Position numbers and translations under genes: made by a program. Positions 12,526 to 24,410 of a stretch of DNA of 64,000 bases are shown piece after piece; position 1 is the stretch's first letter, and the number at the start of each line of letters is the position of its first letter. Under the pieces are notes generated by a model. It did not search any database. It was not told where the DNA came from and saw nothing but the letters and a program-made list of their open reading frames with translations. This stretch comes from Piper betle (Eukaryota; Streptophyta; Magnoliopsida; Piperales; Piperaceae), in assembly GCA_033002965.1 (NCBI GenBank), contig JAURVB010003088.1, positions 1-64,000 on the forward strand. Direction: 5' to 3'.

Positions 12526-13990
12526 TGTAAAACAACATTGTTGGGTTAGGGTTTTACCCGATTTTAGTTTTTCACTATTCGGGTCAGTATTGAGTCGATT
12601 TGAGAGAGCTCGAGCTAGATTAATTTTCAAAATATGAGTATGAGGTTCAGATGGCCATATGAGCATGTTGTGGAGGCTGAATATTCTCGACATGCATATG
12701 ATAGTTTAAGTTATAATAATATATATAATGAGTTATTAGTGCATGTACAAGGTAAGATCTAGGCCGTTGCAGCATTTAGTATCCGTTTGGGATTTTTAAA
12801 ATATCTCATTGCATGCATCATAAGGATTCTGGCCATGAGATTGTGTCTCGTGGGCCCAGCTCGATTGCATTTAGGGTTTTGAGGCCTATTTAACCTTCTT
12901 ACCTCGATTCCTACCTATAGGTAGTCCTACTAGACCACAAGTTGTCGGATGTTTAGATCATGCCATGTGGCAAGATCTAAGCCGTCCACTCGGCCTTATC
13001 TTCACCATATTATTTTCCCAGTGATCTTCCACGATTTCATCGTGTTAACGCCATTGGCACTTCGGCTCACTGATGGCGAGTTTTTGCCTCAACCTCGGCC
13101 ACTGGATCGGTATGACCGTGATCGTCTCGCGGTCGGCTTTCCATTTGTACCACTAACAACCAACAACGCTGCCACAGTTGCCGCCGGCAAGGGAGTTTTT
13201 CAAGTCGGGTTTTGTCGCTGTTGCCACTGTCCAAGCCATTTTTTGGCACTGGTGAGCCACCCCTGACCAATTCAACCACTCAAACAGCTTCTATTCGACC
13301 ACATCTTCATTTTGAGATCACCCATGACCACCGTCGGGACCGCGATCACCACTGTCGACTTTGCCACACCTGGCGGTGATTTTGTGTCTTTCCTGTCATT
13401 TTCCTGCCAGCCGACAGCCGGACCTTGCCAGTCGTCACCGCCATCACCTTCCCCATCCTCCCCACTGTTGATCCCAATCGGTGCGACCCCATACACACTA
13501 CCGTCCTCTGTTCAGTATGTTTGCCTGGTTCGTGGTCCACCTTCCTGCAACCGTGTCCGCATGTTGTGACTTCATCCACCTGTCAAATCTTGTCCACTAG
13601 CCTGCCATCCCATGTCCAAGTCCACTCGTCCAGTTCAGGTCTGCTTAGCCAATTTTCAGTTAACCCAGACCAGGTTGGTTCAACCTATTTATTTTGGTCT
13701 CGTGCAGCTTGGTTTGGTCTCGTTCACCTCATTTTCGGCCGTTTCTCGGTATTTTGAGAACTTCTATATTAATTTAGATGTATATTCACATGATTTAGCA
13801 TGTTTTGATGTTATGATTACTTTGTTTATTTATTATTTTATTTATTTTTCTATTATTTATTTATTTATTTATTATTGTTATTTATTTCTTATTATTCGTG
13901 CATTTATTGATTATAATGCATGATTATACGATTACTTATTATTATTAATGGTATATTTACTTGTTGATATTAATCTTATGTATTTTTATT

Positions 13991-14038
<48 letters not shown>

Positions 14039-15455
14039 CTTGTCCGTGTGTATGTGATTATTTATTTGTATTTAATTATGTATTCTTATATTGTATAACT
14101 ATGATATTATTAATATTCATTATTAATGAGTATTAACTATTTATTTATTTATTTATTGAATCATTATATATTTATTTGTTTATTTATTTATATATTTACT
14201 AACACGAGTATATGCTAATATTTACTCGTGTTTACTTGTATATTTATATAGTTTAATTATATTATTATTTTATGATTAAAATATCATTTATGTTCATGTT
14301 TATGTATTTATTATTTATCTAATTATTTATGAGTGAATTTTCATGTTTATTTATTTATTTATTATTTAGTATTATTATGTCTTGATTTACGTGCCAAATG
14401 TTTAGTTATAGGTTTGTTAGTACTGTTTTCTTTATTAGGATGTATTGATGATATGAGTACAAATCACGAACATTCATCATATAAAAGATGTTAGTATTTT
14501 ACTTAGTAGTGAGTTTCGATATAGGTTTCGGAGTGTGTGCTCGCCGTAAATGCGCAAATACGCTTGGAGCTTGGACCACAAGTTCGTAGGACTCTCCCTT
14601 TCTGCTTGACTCTTTGTGTGTCGAGTTTGATTGTGTTTTATACGTAGGACGGCATTAGTGGCGTTTTATTGCATCCCTCTGATGTCGCGCCATTTAGCTG
14701 TATTTCTACACATGCTTAATAAAACTACAAGGATGAGATCCCTTGTTGGATTTCGAACTTAAGCTCAAGAAATATATGATACAAGCCTCTTCCCTAAACA
14801 TATTATATAAGTACACGCATTTTTAAGGATTTCACGAATAAGAGAGTGAGTGGTATGGAGATATGTATGAATCGGGCTAGTACTCCTTCAAACCCTAAGG
14901 TAGTGCGGTGTATAAGGGTACTGCGCAATGCAACACATTTCCAGAATTTGTGGCAGTAACTTAACTGTTCCTTTTGTCACTTGAGTACCGTGGAGGGTGA
15001 TATGGAAGATGTGAGGGCATAAGCGTTGTATGTATGAATATGATTATGAGCCGTGCATGCGAGCTGGTACTTGTTTAAGTATGTTTGCTTACCACCCAGT
15101 GTGAGGCAGTCTTGAAGTTTCAGAAGTTTTCGTGGGTAATGGAATACCTATTTGCCAGTTTGTATTAGTTATTTTTTAGATTAGTAACATTTGTTACTAA
15201 TGTTTTTTATATAATATATGTAGGTCTTCCAAATTCTGAATCGACTTCGGTGGAAGGACAAATAAATGGTACACACACTTGAGCTAAGGGCATTTATTTC
15301 TTTTCTTACTTTTACTTATATTTGATGTGTTTTAATGCCTATTTAATAATGTCTTCCATTTTCATGACACCAAGAAGGTTGTTTCGATCTTTTTTATCGA
15401 TCGAGTCTTACTGACCAATAATTTTAAATATGACTCGACTTGATCGGGGTGTTAC
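12526..15455 (+). repeat. Solo LTR, family A (about 2.9 kb)
   Basis: It starts TGTAAAACAACATTG and ends GGGGTGTTACA. The flanks TAATT (12521-12525) and TTATT (15456-15460) fit a 5-bp TSD with one change. No primer site follows and no polypurine tract precedes it, so it is a solo LTR. Inside are a GC-rich section (about 13050-13640), a TTTATT-rich section with a TA microsatellite (about 13780-14380), and a TATA-like ATTATATAAG near 14802. The distal part (TAGGACTCTCC, a GTAGGACGGCATTAG block, GATGAGATCCCTTG) is homologous to the same part of the Tekay-type LTRs, so family A belongs to the same broad lineage. Confidence 0.8.
13995..14035. repeat. (TA)n microsatellite
   Basis: A run of about 20 TA units inside the T-rich part of the solo LTR. 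Similar TA runs occur at about 19550-19575, 28588-28610, 49020-49044, 55826-55859, 62733-62761 and 63936-63951. Confidence 0.9.
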
Positions 15456-16423
15456 ATTATTTGGACAAATATAGATATTATTTGACTACCAATTGATCTA
15501 TTGATCGTCCACTGGCATTCAGTTGCCAAACAATCTGACAATTGTATGGGTACACTTGAGCTATTTGTTGACTTCTTGGTAATCCACAATTGTCTATGAA
15601 GCTCTATCGATCTTTTACCCAATTCCTCTGTTCGCTCAATCGGCTACCAATCTATAAAACCCGGCCCATCGGCTCGCTGTTTGACATGTAATTTGTTGTT
15701 GGCTTGATCCGAGTTTCATGTGATTGGTCAGGTTCAATTGGTTTGGTGCTAGGAGGATCTTTGTATGCTGTGTGGGCATGGGCATTGGGCATGTCCGCAA
15801 TTGAGTTTTTCACGTTAGTCCCAATTGCCAAGCAGGTTGTTTGTATTCCATTTGGTTGTGTTGTGTAGCGCTGCGTTCATATGTACTTCGTACGTGTAGT
15901 GCTTTTTGTGTTGCGTTAAGCTAGAGCCGTGTTGCGTGACATTTCGGGTGTACCTCTCTCTCTCTCTCCCTCTCCTTATTTTTCTTTTCTGTTTTCTTTT
16001 TTTCTCCTTTTTTTCTCTTTTTCTTCCCTTTCTCATCCTGCTTCATTTTCTTCTTTCCCCTTTTCTCCTTCTTTTCTTTTCTTCCTTTCCCTTATCTCCC
16101 TCTTTCTTTTCTTCCTTCCCCCTTTCTGTCTACCCCTTCTCTTGTCTCCCTTCCACTCTTTTTTTCCGGTCGTCATCCACTCCCCCCTCTCCTTCCTTCC
16201 TCCCACTCCTTTTATCCATTCCTCCCCTTGTGCTTTTCCCCTTCCTTTTCTTCTTCCCTTTTCCTCTCGATGGCTGCCCCCTCCCTTTGCCATCTTCTTT
16301 CCCGTGGACGCTATCACCATGGGCCACTACTACCATTGATCAAGGTATGAACTTTCCCTCCCCATTTTCTTTTGGTTTTGCATGATCCATGTGGTGTTTA
16401 TACGTAGATCTTCCTATTTAGCT
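15456..16423. other. Unassigned segment with long pyrimidine tract
   Basis: No gene or element is recognised. About 15950-16275 is almost pure C/T on the plus strand, and the frames across it (for example 15906-16385) are low-complexity Ser/Phe/Leu/Pro runs that I do not accept as proteins. A CAAGGTATG near 16341 resembles a splice donor, so this might be a relic 5' UTR or first exon. It borders an LTR-A start at 16424. Confidence 0.45.
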
Positions 16424-16927
16424 ATAAAACCCTATTTTAGATTAGGATTTTACATGCTTGTAGTTTTGCCGGGTTCTGGCCTGTCTCAAGTCGATTTGAG
16501 TGGGCTCAAGCAAGACTAATATTCAGACCATGAGTATGGGGCCTAGATAGTCATATGGGCATGTTATGCAGGTTGAGTATGCCCAACATGTAGATGATAA
16601 TTTCAGTTATGTTATATTAGAGCATGAGTTAGTAGTGTATCCATGAGGTATACAGATTTTTTTTGTATGTGTTAGGTAAGGTTTTAGGGTTGGACCTAGG
16701 CCATTGCGGCGTTCACTATCCGTTTGGGATTTTCAGGGTATCTCATTTGCAAGCCTCAAAGGGATTTTGGATCGTCAGATTGCCCTTGTGGGCTAGCTTG
16801 ATTTGAGTTGTAGATTTTTGCCTTATTGGGTTCAAGGTATTGAGGGCCATTTAGTCTTCTTGCCTCAATTTTTGCATATAGAATGACTTTTAAGCTTCAA
16901 ATTAGTTTTGACATTTGACAGTCTCGA
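16424..16927 (+). repeat. LTR-A fragment (5' part), interrupted by the LARD-like element
   Basis: TATAAAACCCTATTTTAG opens a stretch that follows the beginning of LTR-A (the CAAGTCGATTTGAG, GGCCATTGCGGCGTTC and TCCGTTTGGGATTTT blocks). It stops at GTCTCGA (16927), exactly where TGTAAAACCC of the next element begins. Later LTR-A pieces (46095-46975, 49338-50574) may be its continuation. Confidence 0.7.
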
Positions 16928-19871
16928 TGTAAAACCCATGACCTGAGGCAGGGTTTTTTAGTTAGAGCAAGTCGGTTTGACTGTTATTTTCAGTCGAGTC
17001 AATTCAGAACACGCGTACTGAACCGAGGTTGGTCGTGTGTTATGAACCATGAGGGTCATGTGTGCCCAAGTACATGATGATAACATTATAAATACAGCAG
17101 AAAAGAATGGGTTATCAGAATATATGAGAGCATGCCAGTTTATATTTTTTTATATATATAGTGGACGGTAGAATTAGTTTTAAGCCGTTTACCGCATTAG
17201 GATGCATTATAGGGCACTTTGGCTGGGTTAATAGTTATAGAACATGTCATTGTGGTCTTATAGTGTGTAATATATTTTATTGGGTTTTCCCCTTTTTTGT
17301 ATTTTTATGGGATATATTATGAGCTAGTTATTATTTTAAACTCAAGTTGGAGTCGAGTCAATACTTATTTACCAAATTACCACCCACCATTATCCTGACC
17401 TTTTCTTCTCCCCCAAACCCTATTGCCGTCGACACCTTCCCTTGTGCTTGTCGCCACCGCCGCCGCCGAACGACACCCCCTACCCCATGGTGTCATCGAC
17501 GTGCTAGCCTGACCAACCCTGGCCACTATCTAGCCGCCACAAAGTCAGAATTGCCCCACGAACATGCGACGTGCCCCGTGTTGATTTGCCACTATCTGGG
17601 CCGCACTGCCGCCGTCGTGACACTGACAACCACTCCCTCAACGTCCCCGACATTTCCCCCTCCCTAGCACTGCCATCAAGGTCGACTGTGGGTCCGATTG
17701 GAGCGACCAACAGCCCCGACCAAACTCGTCCCCGCCATCGGTAATCATTGCTGCTGCTACTATCCTCACCTTCACAACCATTGGGTTGAGCTCGCCGAGT
17801 CGGAGCCAATGGTACCCCATACCACTACAATTCTGTCGATCACTGAAAAACTGCCAGGAAGCTGCTGGAAAACCGCCACGAAGCTACTAGAAAACCGTCG
17901 AAACCTGCCAAAAAAATCAGATTCGCTAGAATTTGTTGAATCTTCTACCTAGTTCGTCCAATCAAATTTGATCGAACTCCAGACACCGTTAAGAGCCAAA
18001 TTTGAGCTTCGAGACGCACAACAAAACCCTAGGCGTCACTGATTGCCGACGACACGTGGTATAATTACCTCCAATTTAATTATTTAAAATTGATATTTAT
18101 TATCACAACATACTAGGATTGATTAATTGTTGTGATGCATGCCTGATTATAGTTGAAGTGATGATTTGCATGATTTGATTGATAGTGAATGAATGTTAGT
18201 GATCTAATTAAGTAATTAAATATGAGCATGCTAACTGAACACAACGTAACTTAGCATGAATATGAGTAAGAAATATTTTTACATTGATGATTGTTTGACT
18301 GTTGTTAGATGATGATTGCATTGCAAGTGTGATGTTCATGATGAGTTTGATGCATCATTCAGTTAGCGGATGTTAGCTTTTAGATTTGATGTGTAGGGAT
18401 AGAGCAGGAGCACGCCACCTAGGCACAAGGACACGCTTGGAGCTTTTGCCAGATCCATTAGAACTCACTTCTTGTTTTATCTCTATACTCTATTATGTTT
18501 TATTTTTACAAGTAAGTGGACGTGTCGAGTGGTGGATTTATTATATCCCACTCCACGCGGGCTGTTTAGTCGCACGTTATTTCCGGATTAATAACTCTCG
18601 AGGATGAGATCCCTCGAGTTTGTTTTCGAAACTCAAATCCTGCTCACGATGCCTTCGGACCTATTATATAAATTGCTACTCATACCTATATACATGTAGT
18701 TTTCACGTTTTCAGTGAGAGATGGAATGAGGGAAATTCGACGACCGTGCTATGCGAGTAGACATGTGTTAGTCAAAGCCGGAAATACCGACCACCATGCT
18801 ATGCGAACGGGTATGTGCCAGTCAATAGCGAGCCTATATTGGTGTGCAAGCTATTCCATTCCCGAGGGATCCTGATAACTCCACTTTTGAGTTCCGCAAA
18901 CTCGAAGAAATGTGGAGGTTTACGGGTACTGCTGTGCAGCGCATATCTAGACTTGTGGCGTAAAGGGTATTGAAGGCGCATGCCTAAGAGTAGTCGGCCC
19001 CTGTACTCAGAGCCAGGAGTAATACGGAGGATGTAGAGGGTGAAAGAGAAAAGAATGAATTTGTCGCACAAGAGATAGATGAAATGGCCAAGGAAAGAGA
19101 ATGATATGGAAAGAGAATGTGATGGACAGAGAATGATATGGAAAGGGGATGCTACCGCCTGAGGTTGCGGCTCCCATTATTGGCCTTGTGAGAGTTCTTG
19201 AGGAAGTATATGAGATTTTTATTTATCAGGAGGCTTGTGCTAGTTTGATATTCGTTATTTTCTGATCTAGTAACACTCGTTACTGATATTTTCCTTTATA
19301 TATATATAGGTGAGGATTAAATACTAGATATGCCAGTTTAGACAGAGGAGCAGTGAGGTCTCTTGCACACACATGTTAGATGATTGAACATGTAATATTT
19401 TGTTATGATGTTATTATGTTGAAAATGATGTGATTAAATGAAAAACATGATAATATGACGTGAAATGGGAATAGAATGCACAGGAGCGTCGAGAACCAGA
19501 TTCAGAATGATTTATATAGTAGCTTAAAATTCTGTGTGACTACAAATATATTATATATATATATATATATATATTGATTTGACATGGTGGCCCTAATTAT
19601 ACTTTTAGGGGAAATTCTGTCTGTTTTATTTTTTAAAATTAAATTCTTATTGATTTTTTGCAATTGTTGCTGGTGTGTAAATTAGTTTGCATGGCATCCA
19701 TACAGAAACATGTTAGAATTTTGTGCATTCATCCATGCATGATGAGTCATATCTTCATCTTAAGACGTTGAGAGTAGATCCTCATGAGTTGGGTTCGGGT
19801 TAGCTGACCTAACCGGGACCAGTGACATTCTGATTCGGTTTCTGAGCGTGAACCAAATTTGGGTTGTTATA
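16928..19871 (+). repeat. 5' LTR of LARD-like element B (Tekay-type LTR)
   Basis: It runs from TGTAAAACCCATGACC to GGGTTGTTATA, where TTACA has become TTATA. It shares its layout with the Tekay LTRs: opening motif, ATGAGGGTCATGTGTGC block, GC-rich section (about 17380-18050), CTAGGCAC...GGACACG block, TATATAAAT box near 18664, and a TAACACTCGTTACTGA block near 19265. CpG sites of the Tekay copies appear often here as TpG or CpA. A primer site follows directly. Confidence 0.85.
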
Positions 19872-19875
19872 GTTT

Positions 19876-19887
19876 TGGTATCAGAAC
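19876..19887 (+). other. Primer binding site (initiator tRNA-Met) of element B
   Basis: TGGTATCAGAAC begins four bases after the 5' LTR. It differs from TGGTATCAGAGC at one position. Confidence 0.8.
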
Positions 19888-20401
19888 TACACTCGGTTGA
19901 TTAAGATGTAAGATACTTTTATAGGTGATGTGTGTACAAAGACTGCTCCGAGTCAAGCTGGCAGGTATGTTTTTGTCCATTTTCTTTACATGCAGATTTT
20001 ATCATAAGTTAGTTGCATAACAATGTATTCAAGACTTGATCAGAAATATGTTGAATTGGCCTTAGTTTGGTTGACAGGTCATTTCTCTAGATTTTTATCT
20101 TGATATCAGATTGTTCCCTTAGTTAGATACAAACAGGGCATGTTGTAGTGCTAACAGAGGTAGAATAGTTATAAGATCCCATCTTATACCAGCTCTGGAT
20201 GTCAACAAATGTCACCAGGAATCTAACTGGCATGTCATGTTAGGCTTAGAGACCCATCGGTTCTTTCCATTGCATAAGAGATTTGGATGAGTCAGGGTGT
20301 ACACATATTTAGTTAGCTGAGGTTGAATTGGATGTTCACTAGGTGTCCATCTTTTGCATGTCACCACATTAGTCCTACTTCCATGGGACATGGTGTACAT
20401 A

Positions 20402-20840
20402 TGTAACGACCCAGCTCAAAGTGCAACGTAATGGGCTAAGTCATTTCTTTAAAATGGTTAACCCAAGTTAAAGATCTATAGTCCATTCTCACTTATAAAC
20501 ATGATCTTCTCCCAGTATGTATTAGATGTGGGATTAAGTTGCGGGATCTCACAATCCACCCACCTTTGAAAATTTTGTCCTCAAAATTCCTACACTTGGC
20601 TCGTTGCTAACCCCAGCCCACGACTTTCTTTGGCCTGTGACCAGTAGCCTAGCTAGCGTCCCTAGTCTAGCCTACCATCTAACACATAACCAAGTTGCTC
20701 TGATACCATTTGTAATGGCCCAGCCCAAAGTGCAACATAATGGGCTAAGTCATTTCTTTAAAATGGTTAACCCAAGTTAAAGATCTATAGTTCATTCCCA
20801 CTTATAAACAGGATCTTCTCCCTGTAGGTATTAGATGTTT
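20402..20840 (-). mobile_element. TRIM retrotransposon, inverted, second LTR truncated
   Basis: On the minus strand: truncated LTR (20711-20840), primer site TGGTATCAGAGC (20697-20708), an internal region of about 158 bp, a polypurine-like AGGTGGGTGGATT (about 20554-20566), and an intact LTR of 152 bp (20402-20553, TGTGAGATCCC...GGTCGTTACA). There is no coding capacity. ACATA (20397-20401) precedes it. The truncated LTR abuts the family-C unit, and the same ACATA occurs right after that unit (23525-23529). Confidence 0.8.
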
Positions 20841-23524
20841 TGTAAAGACTGTGAAAATAATAATACTAATAAAAATAAAAAATATTTGATTCGGTCGGGG
20901 AAGGATCGAATGTAGGAGGAATTATTATTATTATTATTATATTATTGTTATATTATATTCTCTACCTGGTTAAATGTTATATTTTATTCTTTACCCGGTT
21001 AAGTGAAATGCTAGTGTTGGGATGTTTTCCCATGCCCCAGCCGTCATTTTCATTTTATATTTTTGTGAGGGGGCATCATCCTCACCCTAGCCACCTATTT
21101 CTCCTCTTCCTCACCCTAGCCGCCTACTGTCTTCTTCTTCTCCTCTTCCAAAGCCAGCTTCTTCGTTTCTTGGGTATCCTTCCCATCTCCCTACTCTTAG
21201 TTTTCATGCATTTCATGATCGCCATGCTATTTTTCTACTGTTTCATCAACTCATGATCGCTATTTACTTATGTTGCTTCATCAATTCATGATCACCATGC
21301 TGTTTAGTTCCTTCATCAACGTTCTTGCTATGAAATCGTCTGGTTTAGGATAGTTAAGTTGCAGTCCCTAGCATCTTGTGATTCCTATGCTAGGGGTTTG
21401 GATAGTGAGCAACGCTGTGGGGGATTCCAGACATCCATACGAGTTCGCCGGACAAGGCTCATACCGTACATGCTCATAGCGCTTGGCCTTGATGTTGGGT
21501 TGTCGTGCGGGAAGAAGGGCAGCATTCCCGGCGGTGCTACTGGCCGGACGGAGTTTGCCTTGCATTCCCAGCTGTGCTGCTGGCTGGACGGAGTTCGCCT
21601 TGTGTTCCCAGCAGTGCTATTGGCTAGGCATCGCGCGCTTTGGTGTAGAACAGGATTCACCTTGGATAGTTGCTGTAATGCACGAGCTTTAGGCTTCCAA
21701 CTGGATTGCTGGGGAAGGTTGTAGTTGTTGGAGGACATGATCTGGTTTTGCGTTGAAGAAGAAGACATCATGGTCTGGTTTGTGCCAAAGCTGAAGGTAG
21801 GAGAAGAGAACAGCGTCGGGGAAGATGAAGATGGCAAATCTGTAAATAATGCTTGACTTGATATGGCTCGAGTTTTAAAAAATAATACTAACTTGTAATA
21901 AATCTTTAAAATTTATTATTTTAATGGTTATGGGTTAAAGTTGCTAAACTAATTAATTATTGTCCGAAATCACCATGAGTAATAAAAATACGTTAATGAT
22001 AAACTATTAAATTTAAGTTAGATGGTTATAAGGGATTAATGAAATAAAAATTTCACCTTTACCATATTAAATTTAATACTAGGTAAATAAAGTGACTATT
22101 TTTATAATGGGTCAGTAATGTATAAAATGGGTTATTAAACTATAATCATGTAAAAATCACAAGCGTTGCACCTAAATATCATAATGAAAATAAATAAAGT
22201 TTGAACCTTTATTGAGTTGAATAATTGAAATAATTAGTAATATCTTTGAATTAGGATAATACAAATCATTTTAAATAAATTACTTGAACAACTTAATTAA
22301 ATAAATTGCTATTAATAATGGTAATGATTAAAGATTAAAACCATAAATTAAATAGTCAAGATCGTGGTAAAGTAATTATAATCTCAAAGGAAAATATACT
22401 AATAATAGTAATTAAATACTTAATAACTATTTTATCTTTAGTGAAGTGTGAATTATGATTTAGATAATTAATTTAAATTGTAAAGTAGGACTTAAATGAT
22501 TATGTCACATGAATAATTTAATATTTAAGATTGTTGAATGCTGCATGCTTTATGTTGTCAAATTTTCATAATGATATATTTTAGTCATTTAGTTGCATGC
22601 ATTTCTACTCGAATAAAATTATACTTATGTATAATTTTATGTTCTCATTCAGATTAGGAGCGTTGGTCACAGTTGCAGGTTCACTTATGAACTATCCAGA
22701 TCCGTTAATTATTTGAAATGTTGTATTTTCCCTATTTTGTAGCCCTGGTCGGCCTGAGCCCATATTCGACCACCATGCACCGAGTGCAACCAGGGTCAAG
22801 GAATTGACTCAGTCCGACACGGGGCACACCCTTTAAAATTACTATATGGGAGTCTAGGGTCGACTCAATTCGACGCAGAGCAACACCCCCTAAAAGATTG
22901 AATACCTGCACCCATGTCGAAAGGGGTTAGAGGGCACAATAGCACAAGATGGCTCATTATGCATTTGTGATATCGAGAGGGTGAGTCAATGGCAAATATC
23001 GGTAACTATAGGCCGTGGGCCACATATCGTGTGTGCGCATGCATGGGATGGTAGTTGGATGGGGTGGCCACCCCTCCCAGCATATTAAAAGCTCGGCATA
23101 GGCTCATAACAACTAAAAGTCTCATGAAATAATAATAGGGATTATATTGACTTGTTTCATTTAATATGCGGCTTAGTGGTTTTATCACTAATGCGGAATT
23201 GCCTCTGCCGGTGAACAGCTTTCGACTGAAGAATAAAAGTGTGGTTGGTGTTTCTTTTATCAACCAAGGTTTGGTGAATTGATAATAAATTGAACTTCCT
23301 TTTTATTCTCTTGTGTTATAAATGTGGCTATGGGAAATGGTCTGAGACTGTGGGACGTTGAGTTAGTTTATTTTATGCATTGTCACATGCTATCAGAACA
23401 TGTTTTATTTTTATGATTTATAAATTCTAGATTTATTTCCGTATTAGAATTCATGTTCTTGAAGTTATGTTTATATCAATTATATTTTAAGTAACACCTG
23501 GGCCGGTTAGGGCGGGTCGTTACA
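20841..23524 (+). repeat. Family-C LTR-like unit, copy 1
   Basis: It begins TGTAAAGACTGTGAAAA and ends GGGCGGGTCGTTACA. Shared blocks with other copies are a TCGGTCGGGGAAGGA segment, TACCCGGTTAAGTGAAAT, the CCTAGCCGTCATTT-like block, ATTTAGTTGCATGCATTTCTAC, GGTCGGCCTGAGCCCA, GCGGAATTGCCTC and TTATAAATGTGGCTATGG. It has no primer site, polypurine tract or internal domain, as expected of a solo LTR. The middle (about 21500-21620) has an imperfect repeat of about 54 bp containing GGACGGAGTT.GCCTT. Confidence 0.7.
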
Positions 23525-24179
23525 ACATAGTGGGAAGGAGCTTGAAGTATGGAGATACTGGCAAGTTATTTGGCACATGAGATGGACCCTCCAAGTTCCT
23601 TAGACAAATCCCTATGGATGAAGGCTCTGACTAAGCCAATAGAACCACTGAAGTACTTGGAGCATAGATAAGAGTTTGAGCAGATGACTTGAGATGGACC
23701 ATGTCTAGAAGATAGTAATGAATGAGAATGAGTAGTGATGTGGATCAATAGTCTGATGGGCATTTCACCACCTCCCCCTCTTCCACTAGTTTATGACCAT
23801 ACTGGCAGTAGTTTTGGCTTCTCTTTGCCAGATAGAGGTCTCGATATGATGAGGAAAAGGTCAAGACCACCATTGCCTACGAGATCAAATATTTGACGGG
23901 ATTCTACCATAGATAAGGCACTAGATTAGTGATTGCCATTTGAGGGCTAGTCAACACTGATAGAAGTAGCCACTCAATATTTCAGGAGATCAGTATGGGT
24001 TTAGCATAGGTTCACTGTCGTATATGTCACCACCATGATTCGGACCCCTTCAGATCAGACACACATGGTTGGACAACCTGAGCCTAGTTGTTAGTAGCCA
24101 AGATATGTCAGAGACAGTAGCCAAGATATGTATATGATCAAGAGCACATTCTTAGAACCTAGATAGCCTTGTTGCTGAC

Positions 24180-24410
24180 CAAGTTGCACAACCACAGACC
24201 AAGTGCACAACTGCTGAACCGAGTGTACAACCACCGACCGAGTTGCACAACCACCGACAGAGTGTACAACCACTGACCGAGGTGCACAACCATCGACCGA
24301 GTTGCACAATGATCGTCTGAGGTACACAACCGCCATCCAATATGCACTACCACCGACCAAATATACACTACTGCTATTCATGTATTGCTCAGCCACCGAC
24401 CGAGTGGAGC
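24180..24410. repeat. Minisatellite with ~20-bp unit (CACAACCACCGACCGAG)
   Basis: About ten imperfect copies of a unit close to GCACAACCACCGACCGAGTT lie in the internal region of element B. The corresponding place in the second LARD-like element (about 52970) lacks it, so the array arose within this copy. Open frames across it are by-products of the repeat. Confidence 0.8.

Noticed and set aside
15906..16385. 159-codon plus-strand frame, rich in Ser, Phe, Leu and Pro
   Set aside because: It is the translation of a pyrimidine tract. Two overlapping frames look equally protein-like, and there is no domain.
21385..21837. 150-codon minus-strand frame in family-C copy 1
   Set aside because: It covers a repeated ~54-bp segment and is not open in the other family-C copies.
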